From Cryptomeria japonica (taxonomy: Eukaryota; Streptophyta; Pinopsida; Cupressales; Cupressaceae), in NCBI RefSeq assembly GCF_030272615.1, contig NC_081413.1, positions 447,864,538-447,928,537 on the forward strand: a DNA stretch of 64,000 nt. The letters are read 5' to 3'. Below, one piece after another: positions 48,124 through 58,872 of this stretch. The position numbers and the translations under genes are program-made. The notes beneath the pieces were generated by a model. That model saw nothing but the letters and a program-made list of their open reading frames with translations, did not search any database and had not been told where the DNA came from. Every line of letters starts with the position of its first letter. The stretch's first letter is position 1.

Positions 48124-49422
48124 TGTTGGAAAGTTTTTTTTGGTGTATTCCAGTGTTGTAGTTTGGTTGAATGAGTTGATTTAACTTGTGTATTGCAGAT
48201 GAGCTAATGTGTCTTAAAGGGTTTTTGGTACATGTTGTCTATAGATGGTTCATTCCCATTTGCAGAGGTCCACATGATGATTTGATTGAGTTATGAGATC
48301 TGGTATTGGGATGTTATGCAATTGTTTGGTACTTTGGTTTGTGCTCCGTATTGCTTTATAATTACTATATCTTTGGTTCTGGATGTTGATGTCTATCCTC
48401 AACTAGTTTGTTCCATTATTTGGATATCCAAAAGAAAATCTTTCACGTTGACAATCAATTATGTTGATGTTATTGAGCTCTAGTAGAGAGATGATGATGA
48501 TTTTGGTAATCCGAGTTGTTGTAATTGTTGTAATGCAATTCATGTTGCTTGTGAATGTCTCTAAATCATGTTATATGCTTATGGTGGTCCACATTGATTA
48601 TTGTGTATATTAATGAAGATTTTCCTTATCTAGTGATGTTCTTCATACTATGTAAAATTCTTGATGTTGTAGCGTGTTGCGAATGATTAAGGCATAAATG
48701 TTGGAGGTGTTTCATATTTGCGGTATTTATTTGGGTCCAGACTATGTCTTAGCTGACATTGTTTTGGTCCACATGTATTGTTGTAGCATGTGAGGATATT
48801 ATTTTGTAATTTGTATTGAGAGTTTGGCTGATCTTGAAATAAAGGTTGAAGGGTTTGTATAAATATATGTAAAAATCATGTAAGATGTATTTTTTCAAGT
48901 GTCGGCATTGAGAATGATCGAGTTGGATGTGCAAACAAGTGATTTGATCTTTCAGAAGTGTGAAGAAGAGAAGTGTTTCATAGTAGAATGTGTGCTTAAC
49001 CGAAGCTATAATCAAACATATGGAGATCCTATTCTCACAACTCATATGATCCAGATTGTAATCTGAATGATTTTGTAAGTCAATGAGACTTCCTGTAAGG
49101 CAGTGAGCCTTCCCTTAAAGTTATAGCCTTTCTTGGATTTTTATTTTGAGCAATGAGCTCTAGGAAGTGTACCTAAATGAATGTGTATTCCCATTATAAT
49201 ATTCACATTTACTCCTAATAGGGTATTATCTCATTGTGGATTTTTCCCTTAACCAATTTTTCCATGTCAAAAATCTTGGTGTTATGTGTGTTATTGATGT
49301 GGTGTTGTTTAATGTTTTAACTGTTCATTATCAGATTTGAATTGTGGTTCAAGTTGCGGTTGTTTTTAATGCAAACTGATTCACACCCCCCCCCCTCTTA
49401 GTTTGTTGCATTGTTTCCAACA
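48124..49422 (+). repeat. 3' LTR of copia L (complete, 1299 bp)
   Basis: TGTTGGAAAG ... GTTTCCAACA. It shares about 1.08 kb with the C LTR and carries on to the module end GATTCACACCCCCCCCCCTC near 49380. Confidence 0.9.
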
Positions 49423-50578
49423 TATATAAAATTACATAAACTAGGCCATCTAGGGGAATAATATCCAATGTGGTCCTATCTAGGAGAAAGAGGTGGCCCA
49501 AAATTAGTACCATGCATCCTTATGAGTTTATTCCAATGAACCACAGACCCTAACAGATCTTATGAATCTAGTTCCAAATGGAACGTGTCAAGAAACAATA
49601 AAACTTAGGAACCAGTCAACTTGAAAGCATGTTTGAATGTAAGTTACCTAATGCATATCTCCACACACCATAGAGAGACCCAAAATAATATTTTAACTTA
49701 ACCTCTAATGCTTATTTAGACCAAATAAGTATGATCCAAACAATATAATCTATCCAGGCACACTGAGACCCTACATAAATGACAATACTAAGCACAGATC
49801 AACATAACTCACTTATCAAGCCAAAAAAACACCAACTATTCGAACTAGAAAATTTCATGAACCAAATAATCATGTCCTCCAAATTGCAACACTTAAATTC
49901 ACATATCTAGAAGTCACCAAACAATTTATGAACCAGTTTGATAAACACGTTGACTATCAGAGAACAACAACAACAACTAATTTGATCATCTAAGAAACCA
50001 AAGAACCTTCAAACTTGATATTACATTATTCATATAAAATTAACATTATATCCAAGTCTGCACACCATTCTCTTGATAATCTGGAGCAAAGCATTCTTCT
50101 ACTAGGGTATTAAATAGTCTTTCCTATATATTAAATGTTTTGCTACACTGATCTTCCAAAAACTCCCTATGTAAGGACAACATCTTCACTAGTCAATACA
50201 ACAATATCTGGGCACTTTATACTAGAACAAATATACCACTAAATATCTAGTACAACTTTATATAACTAATTGCAATATCAATGATAACACAAACTTAACT
50301 AAGATACCAATAAAACTCAATAGAAACACCAAGGAACACATATTAACATTATACTTCTCTAATAATATTCCACAAAAACTCAATTAAGACAACAATCAAA
50401 CTCAATAGTAACACCAATTTCTAACTCTAATTAACACTATAAAATAGAGAAACCTTCATATATCTGCATGTTAACATAATAACAACTCACCTATCACCAA
50501 AAATAGTTTTCATAACAAAATTCTATATCTGGACAAACAAGTTTGACATCAATGACAATATAACTTATATTTCCAACA
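49423..50578 (-). repeat. Candidate LTR, minus orientation
   Basis: At 50578 the minus strand begins TGTTGGAAATATAAGTTATA followed by TTGTCATTGATGTCAAAC, the usual copia LTR start pattern in this window. It replaces the expected continuation of gypsy O. The other end is not resolved; no C-run or module is seen. Rest of the stretch is AT-rich and ORF-free. Confidence 0.4.
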
Positions 50579-51128
50579 AGAGAGTAACCAAGTTGTCTTG
50601 AACAATTTCAAAGAAAACATTTTCTTGTTTCAGTGAAGAGTTTGGAGAGGAAGAGATAAATATATTAGATAGTAGAGGAGGTAATGTAGATAAAAGAGGA
50701 GTTTGGAAACTTATACCCTCTTTAGAAAAGTTTGATGTAGGTTTATCGTGAGCGTCAATAATTTTTTCCATAAATCCTAAATGATGTCCTTTATATCCAT
50801 GTTTGGAAATAATTTTAAAACCAACTCCATTGTGTTTTTCCAAAGCAAGTGTAGGATCGTTAGTGGGTGTTGAAATGTCTAGAGGAGAGGGTTTTCTCTT
50901 AGTTTCAATAGGGTTACAATCTAAAGAGCCAAAGTCATCATCAAGACATGAGTTAGAAGGAGAAGAGGTATCTCCAATAAATGAAACACAAGTCTCCTTA
51001 GAGGCTCCATATTTGGATTTGAGTACCTTATATTCTCCATTAAAAGGGGGTATACAAACTAATGGATCACAACATATATATAAGAAGTCATTATCAATAG
51101 GAGATTGTGTTGTAGAAGGAATTACTTA
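50579..51128 (-). pseudogene. Gypsy O fragment: protease-RT linker with G-patch
   Basis: Minus strand is open for about 180 codons: STTQSPIDNDFLYICCDPL, NGEYKVLKSKYGASKE, DDDFGSLDCNP, then NGVGFKIISKHGYKGHHLGF (50750-50840). The last resembles the G-patch of E (GRGFRIFAKHGYHGKGCG), and FGSLDCNP corresponds to WGSLDFNP of E. So this is the linker between protease and RT of a Tat-type gypsy. Both flanks are cut: by the candidate LTR at 50578 and by unrecognised sequence before copia F at 51299. Confidence 0.75.
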
Positions 51129-51298
51129 AATAAAGATATGCATCCTTCTTCTTCTTGGATATCGCTACAAGGATTAGGATTATAATTGATTATGTAAAGT
51201 TCATTTTCTTGTATGAATTATATTGTGCAATGAAAGATAGAAGGAACTACTTTCTTATCATAAATCCATCATCTACTCAGAAGAATTTTATATGTGAG

Positions 51299-52568
51299 TG
51301 TTAGGTCTCGGAGACAATTGAGAGGGGTGGGGGGGGTGAATTAGTTGTCTAAAAAATTCAAACCAAAAACTAATTAACCAACTTAATGCTTAATACTGGT
51401 AAACCAGTTAAGTATGCCAGTAGATAGTGTTAATAGTAAATTGCTATATTGGTAAGGATTAATGCATGAAACATAGACATAAAGTTATCCACAACACATA
51501 ACACCAATATTTGTACGTGGAAACCCTGTAAGGGGAAAAACCACGGTGGGAAACCTTACCCACAATCAGATGATACTACTGCAGATAGTAAGTGTACATA
51601 AATGGGGTCTACACATGCAAAAAGGAGAAAAGCCTAGAGCTCACTGCTCAATCACAAAATGGGAGTCACACTGACTACAGTTGGATGGTTAAATCCAATA
51701 AGAATGTATTATAGAAAATAGCATCCTCATATGCTAGATTCAGTACCGGTGTAATGCTAATATGCTTCTACAAAAACCTAACTTCACCTTCAAATGATGT
51801 CTTCGTGTATATCCCTTCTTGATCTCACATATACCTTTACTCAATTCTTTTTTGCATTCCACACTTGATCTTACAAATAAGATCTTACATTTATACCATA
51901 CCCTAAGACCAATTTTAGTAGGTCGGCTCTACAAGATATTACAATAAAACATTTTCCATACAATCAAATATTCGATGCAATAACTGATTAAACATGTCAG
52001 CTAAATGTGTTTACAACAATAATAAATCATCTCCATAGCGTGCCATGCTGATCTGGAAAAGATAAACCTGTCGGTGTAACCCTAGATAACCTGGACCTAT
52101 TTGCCGGTAAAAGCAAATATGCAAATATGAATATACCAATGATTAATTCTTCAAAAAAAAGTGTCCACATGATGCCTTCGACATTACCAAGTGTCTTCTA
52201 TATCATTCTAGGTACCGGTGATAAATGTGTTTACAACAATAATAAATCATCTCCATAGTGTGCCATGCTGATCTGGAAAAGATAAACCTGTCGGTGTAAC
52301 CCTAGATAACCTAGACCTATTTGCCGGTAAAAGCAAATATGCAAATATGAATATACAATGATTAATTCTTCAAAACAAAGTGCCCACATGATGCCTTCGA
52401 CATTACCAAGTGTCTTCTATATCATTCCAGGTACCGGTGAACAATATATCCTGCTGGTGAACCATATACCAGTAACTGTTGCACAGTTTACTTGCTTGCC
52501 AGTGAATGTTCCTGGATCTTCAAAGTAGGTGTTGACATCAATGACAAAACCATACCAAAATAGCAACA
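51299..52568 (-). repeat. 3' LTR of copia F (1270 bp)
   Basis: Minus strand TGTTGCTATTTTGG ... GACCTAACA. Same family as the solo LTR 34837-35897. The G-run ggggtggggggggtgaatta is at 51325, module near 51517. Confidence 0.93.
52002..52440. repeat. 220-bp tandem duplication within the F LTR
   Basis: Units 52002-52221 and 52222-52440 differ by about five substitutions and one indel. The solo LTR of the same family has one unit. Confidence 0.95.
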
Positions 52569-52893
52569 ATCTCCTCCTTTGGAATTGATGGCAACACAGG
52601 ATGGAAAAGCCATCAAAGTGCCAAAACAGAAATGCCAAATACAAAAACCAACAATCTCCATTTCTCCCCCTAGGAGTAACATGTGTTTATCCAAAGATTT
52701 ATTTTCAATACCAATCTCTCTTTAAAAGATAATGTGTTTTTCCATAGATATCTCTCCCCCTTTGACATCAAATGCCAAAGTCAAGTTCATACAAAATACC
52801 AACTACTCCCCCTTAGAAGTAGCTTCCTCATCAAATACCAGAATAAAAGATTTGTCTTTTTAATTATGTCAGTTGATGACAATCTTCAACTGT
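52569..52893 (-). other. 3' untranslated region and PPT of copia F
   Basis: PPT CCAAAGGAGGAGAT at the LTR edge (52569-52583), with further ccccct blocks near 52669, 52757 and 52808. No ORF on the element strand. Confidence 0.7.
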
Positions 52894-55800
52894 CTAAGTC
52901 TCTACTGGTGGTGGCATGACTCCAAGCTAATCTCTGAGATATTCAAAAGTATCCTTAGGCAAAGGTTTTGTGAAAATATCTACAAGCTATTCTTTAGTAT
53001 TCACATAAACCAGTTTTATCTCCTTTTCTTCAACTTTTTCCCTTAGAAAATTCAGTTTGATAGAAACATATTTTGTTTTAGAATGTAATACCAGATTCTT
53101 AGATATATCAATTGCTGTAGTGTTATCACAGTATAGAGTAATGGGTTCCTTGCATTTTAATTTTTATGTCTTTCAACATTTTCTTAAGCCATAATACCTA
53201 TGCACAATTAGTTGCTGCTGCAACATATTCTGATTCTGTTGTTGATAAAGATGTACAACTCTATTTCTTACTCAACCAAGAAACTAATCTCTTTCCAAGA
53301 AAGAATGCTCCTCCAGTGGTGCTTTTTCTATCATCTACATCTCCTGCCCAATTTGCACCTATGTATGCACATAGACCAAAATTTTCATCTTTAGTATACC
53401 ATAATCCAAGATTTGTTGTGCCTTGTAAGTACTGGAAAATCCTTTTTATTACTGATTCCTGATTTTCCCTAGGATTACTCTAAAATCTAGAAACAATACA
53501 TATTGCATTCATAATATCAGGCCCAGTTTGTGTCAAATACAGTAAACCTCCTATCATTGATTTGTATCTAGTTAGATTAATAGGTGTAGATTCATCCCTT
53601 TGAGATAATTTGTCATTTGTAGTCATAGGTGTGCTTACCGGTTTAGAGTTCTCCATCCCAAATTTCTTTAGTAATTCTTTCAAGTACTTGGATTGACTAA
53701 AAATTATACCTTTATCAGTTTGAGAAATCTGCAAACCTAAAAAGAATTTTATTTCTTCAATCATAGACATTTCAAATTCTTGCTACATTTCAAGAGAAAA
53801 TTCCTTATATAATTCATCTTCTCCTCCAAAGATTATATCATCAAAAAATACTTCAATAATCAAGATGTCATCATTAGTTATTTTGTAATATAAATTTCTA
53901 TCTGCATTTCCTTTAGTAAAATCAATCTTCAAAAGATACTTATCCAACCTTGCATACCAAGTTCTTGGGGCTTGTTTCAATCCATACAGAGCTTTTCTTA
54001 ACCTGCAAACCATATCATTGTCATCTGTCAAAGAAAATCCATCAAGTTGTTCAATATATACCTCTTCTTCAAGATCTCCATTCAAAAATGCACATTTAAT
54101 ATCCATTTTATAAACTTTGTAGTCCTTGTGAGCTGCAAAAGCCAAGAATAACCTAACTGCCTCAATTCTGGCTACTGGTGCAAAGGTTTCATTGTAATCA
54201 ACTCCTTCTTTCTGAGAATATCCCTTACACACTAGTCTTGCTTTATTTCTAGCAACCTTACCATCTTCATTAAGTTTGTTTCTAAATACGCATTTAGTTC
54301 CAATTACATTTTTATCTTTAGGCCAAGGAACTAATGTCCAAGTATTATTTTTCTCAATTTGTCCTAATTCTTCTTCCATAGCTTTAATCCAAAATTTATC
54401 TTCACATGCCTCATTAATAGATGATGGTTCAATTTGAGAAATAAGACATACCTCTTCATTTTCCAATCTTCCTCTTGTCATAACTCCTTTAAATTTGTTT
54501 CCAATTATTTGATCTTCAAAATGATTCAATCTTACATACCAGGGTGTCTTAGTTTGCTGTTGTTCTTCAATTATTGTGGAATCTTCTGATGATACCGGGG
54601 TAACTGGATCTTCATTCTGTACCAGTGGATTCAGTATAGGTTCATTTGTCACAATTTCTGTTGCCGGTTCAGAGTCTATATATCTTGAATTTCCTTTGAA
54701 TTGTTCATCAATCTTTACATTTGTACTCTCAACAATTTTCTGCAATCTTTTATTAAAACATCTATATGCCTTGCTCTTAGATGAATAACCAAGAAATATT
54801 CCTTCATCACTTCTAGGATCAAATTTGCCAATATACTCATCTCTTCTAATATAACATTTACTTCCAAAAATTCTGAAATACTTAAGTGTAAGAGTGTTAC
54901 CAAACCATAGTTCATGAGGGGTCTTACAGGCTTCACCTTTGATGTGAACTTTGTTGAATGCATAGACAACAGTGCTAACTGCCTCTCTCCAATACATATG
55001 TGGTAGATTTGCTTCTGATAACATACTTCTAGCTGCATCCAAGATAGTTTTGTTTTTTCTTTCAATAACTCCATTCTGTTGTGGTGTCCAAGGTGCTGAT
55101 AACTATCTTCTGATTCCATTCACTTCACAGAATGTATTAAAGTCCTTAGATGTGAATTCTCCTCCTTGATCTGATCTTAAACATTTGATTTTCTTACTAG
55201 TTTCATTTTCAACCATTGCTTTGAATAGTTTGAATTTTCCAAGTGCTTCTGATTTCTCTTTGAGAAAAGTAACCCAACACATTCTAGAGTAATCATCAAT
55301 AATTAGTATGAAATATCTATCACCTTGTAAGCTTCTAGTTCTAGCTGGACCATATAAATCAGTGTGAATTAAATCAAGAGCATTATTGGATTTTTTTGGA
55401 ATACTTTGGAAACTAGCTCTAACTTGTTTTCCAAATTGACATTCCTTACAAATTGTATTTTGAGGTTTCACAATTTTAGGTAGATCTCTAACTGCCTTAG
55501 AAGTACTAATTTTTACCATGCGATCAAAGTTTACATGACATAATCTCTTGTACCATAACCAACTTTCATCTATATGTGTAATTAAGCATGCCTTTTCACT
55601 ATTATTCAAATGAAAGATATTATCGCTCGCCTGATTACCGGTTGCAATTTCCAAACTAGTTCTATTCATGATTTTACATTTTCCATTTTTAAATTGTAAC
55701 TGAAATCCCTTCTCAACTAATTGACCAACACTTAAAAGATTATGCTTTAATCCTTCAACATAGTAGACATTGTCAGTGTTATGCTTACCATCAAGAGATA

Positions 55801-56017
55801 TTGAACCATTACCATTGATTGAATAGGCTTGGTGATCCCCAAATCTTACTAAACCTCCATTGTATTCTTGAAAGTTCAAGAATTTACCTTTGTCTCCAGT
55901 CATATGATGTGAGCATCCTGAGTCAATAATACATTCATCCTTTTCTTGAACTTTAGTTGCTAGGGCTTGTTCTACTGGTTGAGCAGTAGGTGCTGGTTGA
56001 TCTTCTGTTATAGCAAC
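52894..56017 (-). pseudogene. Copia F pol: protease, integrase, RT, RNase H
   Basis: One reading frame for most of its length. Protease CIIDSGCSHHM; integrase zinc region WYKRLCHVNFD ... CKECQFGKQ intact; core DLIHTDLYGPA, CLRSDQGGEFTSKDF and the downstream ERKNKT text; C-terminal [74 protein letters not shown] (YVDD-type site is FFDD); RNase H GANWAGDVDDRKST and ESEYVAAATN. Open pieces are 55103-56041, 53783-55042 and 53480-53770, separated by TAG at 55103-55105 and 53783-53785; more stops, including TAG at 53261-53263 and 53198-53200, and shifts in RNase H. The first residues before ITEDQPAP belong to the E LTR. Confidence 0.92.
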
Positions 56018-56380
56018 TGTAGCGTCGTAAATTGTACGCACTCGCTAGGGTGGTATAATTTCACACCTAGTTTAGCACCCGCCTTAGCGCATTTTGCATT
56101 CTGCATTGCATTTCTCCTTAAGCACTTAATTAATCAAATTAATTAGGTCTAAAGTCTTATTTCATCATTCTCTACATCATAAAGTAGGGCCCTTTCACTA
56201 AAGCGCGCCCTTCGCATTTTATTCTTCCAATACATCACTTAATCAAAAACCCTAATTAAGTCCTATTTCAAACTTGGGGGCTTGGTTTCGGGGTCTAAAC
56301 ATCTTGAAATCACCTGTAAATTCGGGATTCTCTCTAAAAACATCATATCCAACGGCCCTGAAAATTTGGTGAAAAGTTGT

Positions 56381-56412
56381 CGGGACCATGGCGCCCATGC
56401 AACATGGTCCCG
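56381..56412. repeat. Hairpin in the E LTR
   Basis: Perfect 10-bp inverted repeat CGGGACCATG / CATGGTCCCG with a 12-nt loop. Could fold in RNA or bind a dimeric protein; no proof of either. Confidence 0.8.
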
Positions 56413-57157
56413 GACATTTTTCCGGAAATTTTGGGAGCACGATCCAATCATAAAATAAAGCTTAACCCCAAGAAATTGGGGGGATATTCAATCTCTAGGT
56501 CGGCCAAAATACGAATTTATGACCTAGGGTTTCATACATAAAAGCTCTCTTTCCTCATTGGAAGGGATCGGATTTTTGTTTCCAGGAACTGGATATGCAA
56601 CGAAAGAGCAGATCTTTGAAGACTTCAACAACACTCAACATCATTCTATCAAGCATCTATCAAATTCATTCATTCATCCAATTAGGGCTTGGAAGACATT
56701 GAAGAACAATAGGAGATTACCGACTGAAGATTGGCTTGTACTCCTCCCTTGAGGGTTGGGTATGATTTCATATTATTTTCATGTCCTTACATAAGCTTTG
56801 ATATATCATTTATTCATGCTTTAGATCACATTGCATCTTGATTTAGAGCATTTGCATTATCATTTACAAGCAATTAGGGTTTACTTTCTAGGTTGCTCTA
56901 GTTTGCTTTCTTGCATTTTGGACCTTGCACACACACTAGGTCTGCACACACAATACATTTTACAAAACAACTTGGCTATTCATGGAGGTGGAAATCACCA
57001 AAGTGGGGGTTTGACTAAGGCAAAACCCTATATAGCCGCCCTTCCCCCTTTTCAGATATTATTGCAGGTTTCGGGATTCGGACGACGCCGCAGGACACAG
57101 ATCCGGAAAGAGGAGACTGAGACAGAACTCTGTGTGCAATTGCAGCTCGGAAGACTG

Positions 57158-57249
57158 GGACAGGAGCGCTGGGCACCCTGGTCCTGCCAGGACAGGGGCG
57201 CTGGGCACCCTGGTCCCTGGGACAGAGGCGCTGGGCGCCCTGGTCCTCC
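57158..57249 (+). repeat. GC-rich tandem repeat in the E LTR, three units of 30-32 bp
   Basis: Units start at 57158, 57190 and 57220, each with GCGCTGGGC and CCCTGGTCC; a partial fourth starts at 57250. Confidence 0.9.
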
Positions 57250-57679
57250 GGACAGACAGCTTTCCGACAGTTTCCAGACAGTGTTTCAGGGTGCAAAACA
57301 GTGGTTTCCGGTGCAGTTTTCAGGACAGTGGCGCCCGCGCCCCCGTCCTGAACATTTTCAGTCTGATTTCGACTCCAGGTACATATCTGCATTCTTATTT
57401 TATCCTTACATTTACAGCTGTTCATTGTTTAATCTCAATTCTGCAAACTTGTTACTAGTTCATACTTACATTTCGAGGTTAGGGTTTGAACTTGTATCAT
57501 TTTAGCTTTCAATTTCAACAAGGGAATAGAAATCCTAATAGATATCTCGTGGCTCTCTCTTTCACCAAAAGAAGTAGCCAACTGTGTGATATCTCTAGGC
57601 TCTTTCGTATTCCGCAATGTGTGTCAAAAGTTAGGATTAGGGTACATTGTCCTAGTCTCGCTTTTTCCCCTACACATTT

Positions 57680-57697
57680 TGGTGAACCCGACGTGAA
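57680..57697 (+). promoter_or_regulatory. Primer binding site of gypsy E
   Basis: TGGTGAACCCGACGTGAA, which is complementary to a CCA-ending tRNA 3' end with a GTTC T-arm. Not the initiator Met site of the copia elements. An arginine tRNA is used by some Tat elements, but I cannot confirm which tRNA this fits. Confidence 0.7.
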
Positions 57698-57843
57698 TCT
57701 ATCATTGCTTCCTCTTGCATTGAATTTGTTAGATCTAGATCTAGATTTAGTGTGTTTTTCATTAAAAGAGAAAAAGAAAAAAAAAAGGAGAGAACTTGTG
57801 TTTCTTTGCATTGTGTGTTTAAATTTTATGCAATCTTTTCAAA

Positions 57844-58872
57844 ATGTCAGATTTTTATTTGCAAAATGTTCATGCATTTGATGATTATTATGAGTATAGC
57901 CAAGATGAATTAGATGAAGCTTTAGATGAGTTTTTAAACCCTAAGGATGCTAAACCTTCATTTTATCAAAAACTCATAAACCTTGTTACTATGCCATTTA
58001 GGTGTTATGAGAAAGATAAGTCGAATGATTCCTCTCAAGGATACATTCCTATCCACTCTTCCCCTGAATCTAGTAACATGGTTGTTTTCAATAATCCCCT
58101 CTATGAGGAGATGTCTCCTTTTGAATCAAAAGACAAACCTTTTAACCGATATGATTATGCTTTGTTGGATGATGCCCTTGATGACTTTGTGGCTTTGTCG
58201 AAACCTATAAACAAAAACAAGACCTCTAAGTTGGTTAACATGATAAATTTGAATGACTATAACAAACCTCTCTTTGAAGTCCAAGGTGCTTATCCTTCTC
58301 CCACCTTTCAAATTCCTAAGACTCCTCTCCTTACTGTCCAAGGGAGGTATGATCATGATTCCTTTTGTACTCTGAATAAACCAATCATTACTGTACAAGG
58401 AAGACAACCTATAAGTCCTTACAATTATGCTAAGCAAATAACTAGAGAGAGTTATCATGCGGTTGCCCATACTTATCATACCAAAAATAATAAGCAACCC
58501 AATCCTCCTCCTGTTATTCCAGTTTCGCTTCCTAATCCTCAACCAATTCTTCCTCAAGCTCCTCGTATTTCGCAAGTTATGGGTAAGGAATATGATCTCA
58601 TAGAACAACTTAAAACTACCCCTGCTAAGATATCCCTTTGGGATTTGATTCAAACTTCTTCCGCTCATCATGGAATGTTACAAGATGCCTTGAAAGATTT
58701 GAATGTTCCTCCACCGAATACATCTAGTAATATAGCATCTTTTGTTAACTCTGTGATGAATCCTAAACCTCAAATTGTGTTTACGCAAGATGAGTTGCCT
58801 ACTAGTGAAGTCCAACAACAATATGATCCCTTGATGATTGTGGTTGTCATGAAAGACACTGCTATAAGATGA
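57844..58872 (+). CDS. Gypsy E N-terminal region in place of Gag
   Basis: 342 residues up to a TGA at 58870-58872, in frame with pol. No capsid (Retrotrans_gag) motif and no CCHC knuckle. Visible features: two related acidic helices (DELDEALDEF, residues 21-30; YALLDDALDDF, 105-115); three 19-residue repeats at 142-198, each with VQG (VQGAY, VQGRY, VQGRQ); a proline-rich stretch (about 216-240); then EYDLIEQLKTTPAKISLWDL and IQTSSAHHGMLQDALKDLNV (about 253-292), the pre-protease helix block known from Tat elements. The start Met follows the PBS by 146 bp. Function of the repeat region is unknown. The codon at the TGA probably encoded Arg or Trp. Confidence 0.8.
   Translation: MSDFYLQNVHAFDDYYEYSQDELDEALDEFLNPKDAKPSFYQKLINLVTMPFRCYEKDKSNDSSQGYIPIHSSPESSNMVVFNNPLYEEMSPFESKDKPFNRYDYALLDDALDDFVALSKPINKNKTSKLVNMINLNDYNKPLFEVQGAYPSPTFQIPKTPLLTVQGRYDHDSFCTLNKPIITVQGRQPISPYNYAKQITRESYHAVAHTYHTKNNKQPNPPPVIPVSLPNPQPILPQAPRISQVMGKEYDLIEQLKTTPAKISLWDLIQTSSAHHGMLQDALKDLNVPPPNTSSNIASFVNSVMNPKPQIVFTQDELPTSEVQQQYDPLMIVVVMKDTAIR

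Larger units (their letters stand above)
47405..49422 (+). mobile_element. 3' end of copia L
   Basis: RNase H end, 3' untranslated region, PPT and LTR of the same family as C. Upstream part absent. The junction with J at 47404/47405 falls in similar short text (tctctt in D, tttcttt in C), as in illegitimate recombination. Confidence 0.85.
51299..56017 (-). mobile_element. Copia F, minus strand, interrupted by gypsy E
   Basis: 3' LTR 51299-52568, PPT 52569-52583, pol 52894-56017. The coding text stops at 56017 where the LTR of E starts, between the Gag end and the protease; gag and 5' LTR must lie to the right of E, outside the window. Confidence 0.93.
56018..57676 (+). repeat. 5' LTR of gypsy E (about 1659 bp)
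   Basis: Starts TGTAGCGTCGTAAATTG where the copia F reading frame ends, and ends ccctacaca three bases before the PBS. A TATA-like cataaaag lies at 56537-56544. More GC-rich than the rest of the window around 57060-57380. Long ORFs here (for example 56831-57505) have no retroelement motif and I treat them as chance. The partner LTR is outside the window. Confidence 0.75.

Noticed and set aside
50803-51129. Plus-strand ORF of 108 codons
   Set aside because: Antisense shadow of the gypsy O linker, which has matching motifs on the minus strand.
53166-53462. Plus-strand ORF of 98 codons
   Set aside because: Shadow of the copia F RNase H on the minus strand.
56831-57505. A 224-codon ORF in the E LTR that could be a gene
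   Set aside because: No domain motif, lies wholly in the LTR, and the overlapping minus-strand ORF is equally long; GC-rich repeats reduce stops by chance.
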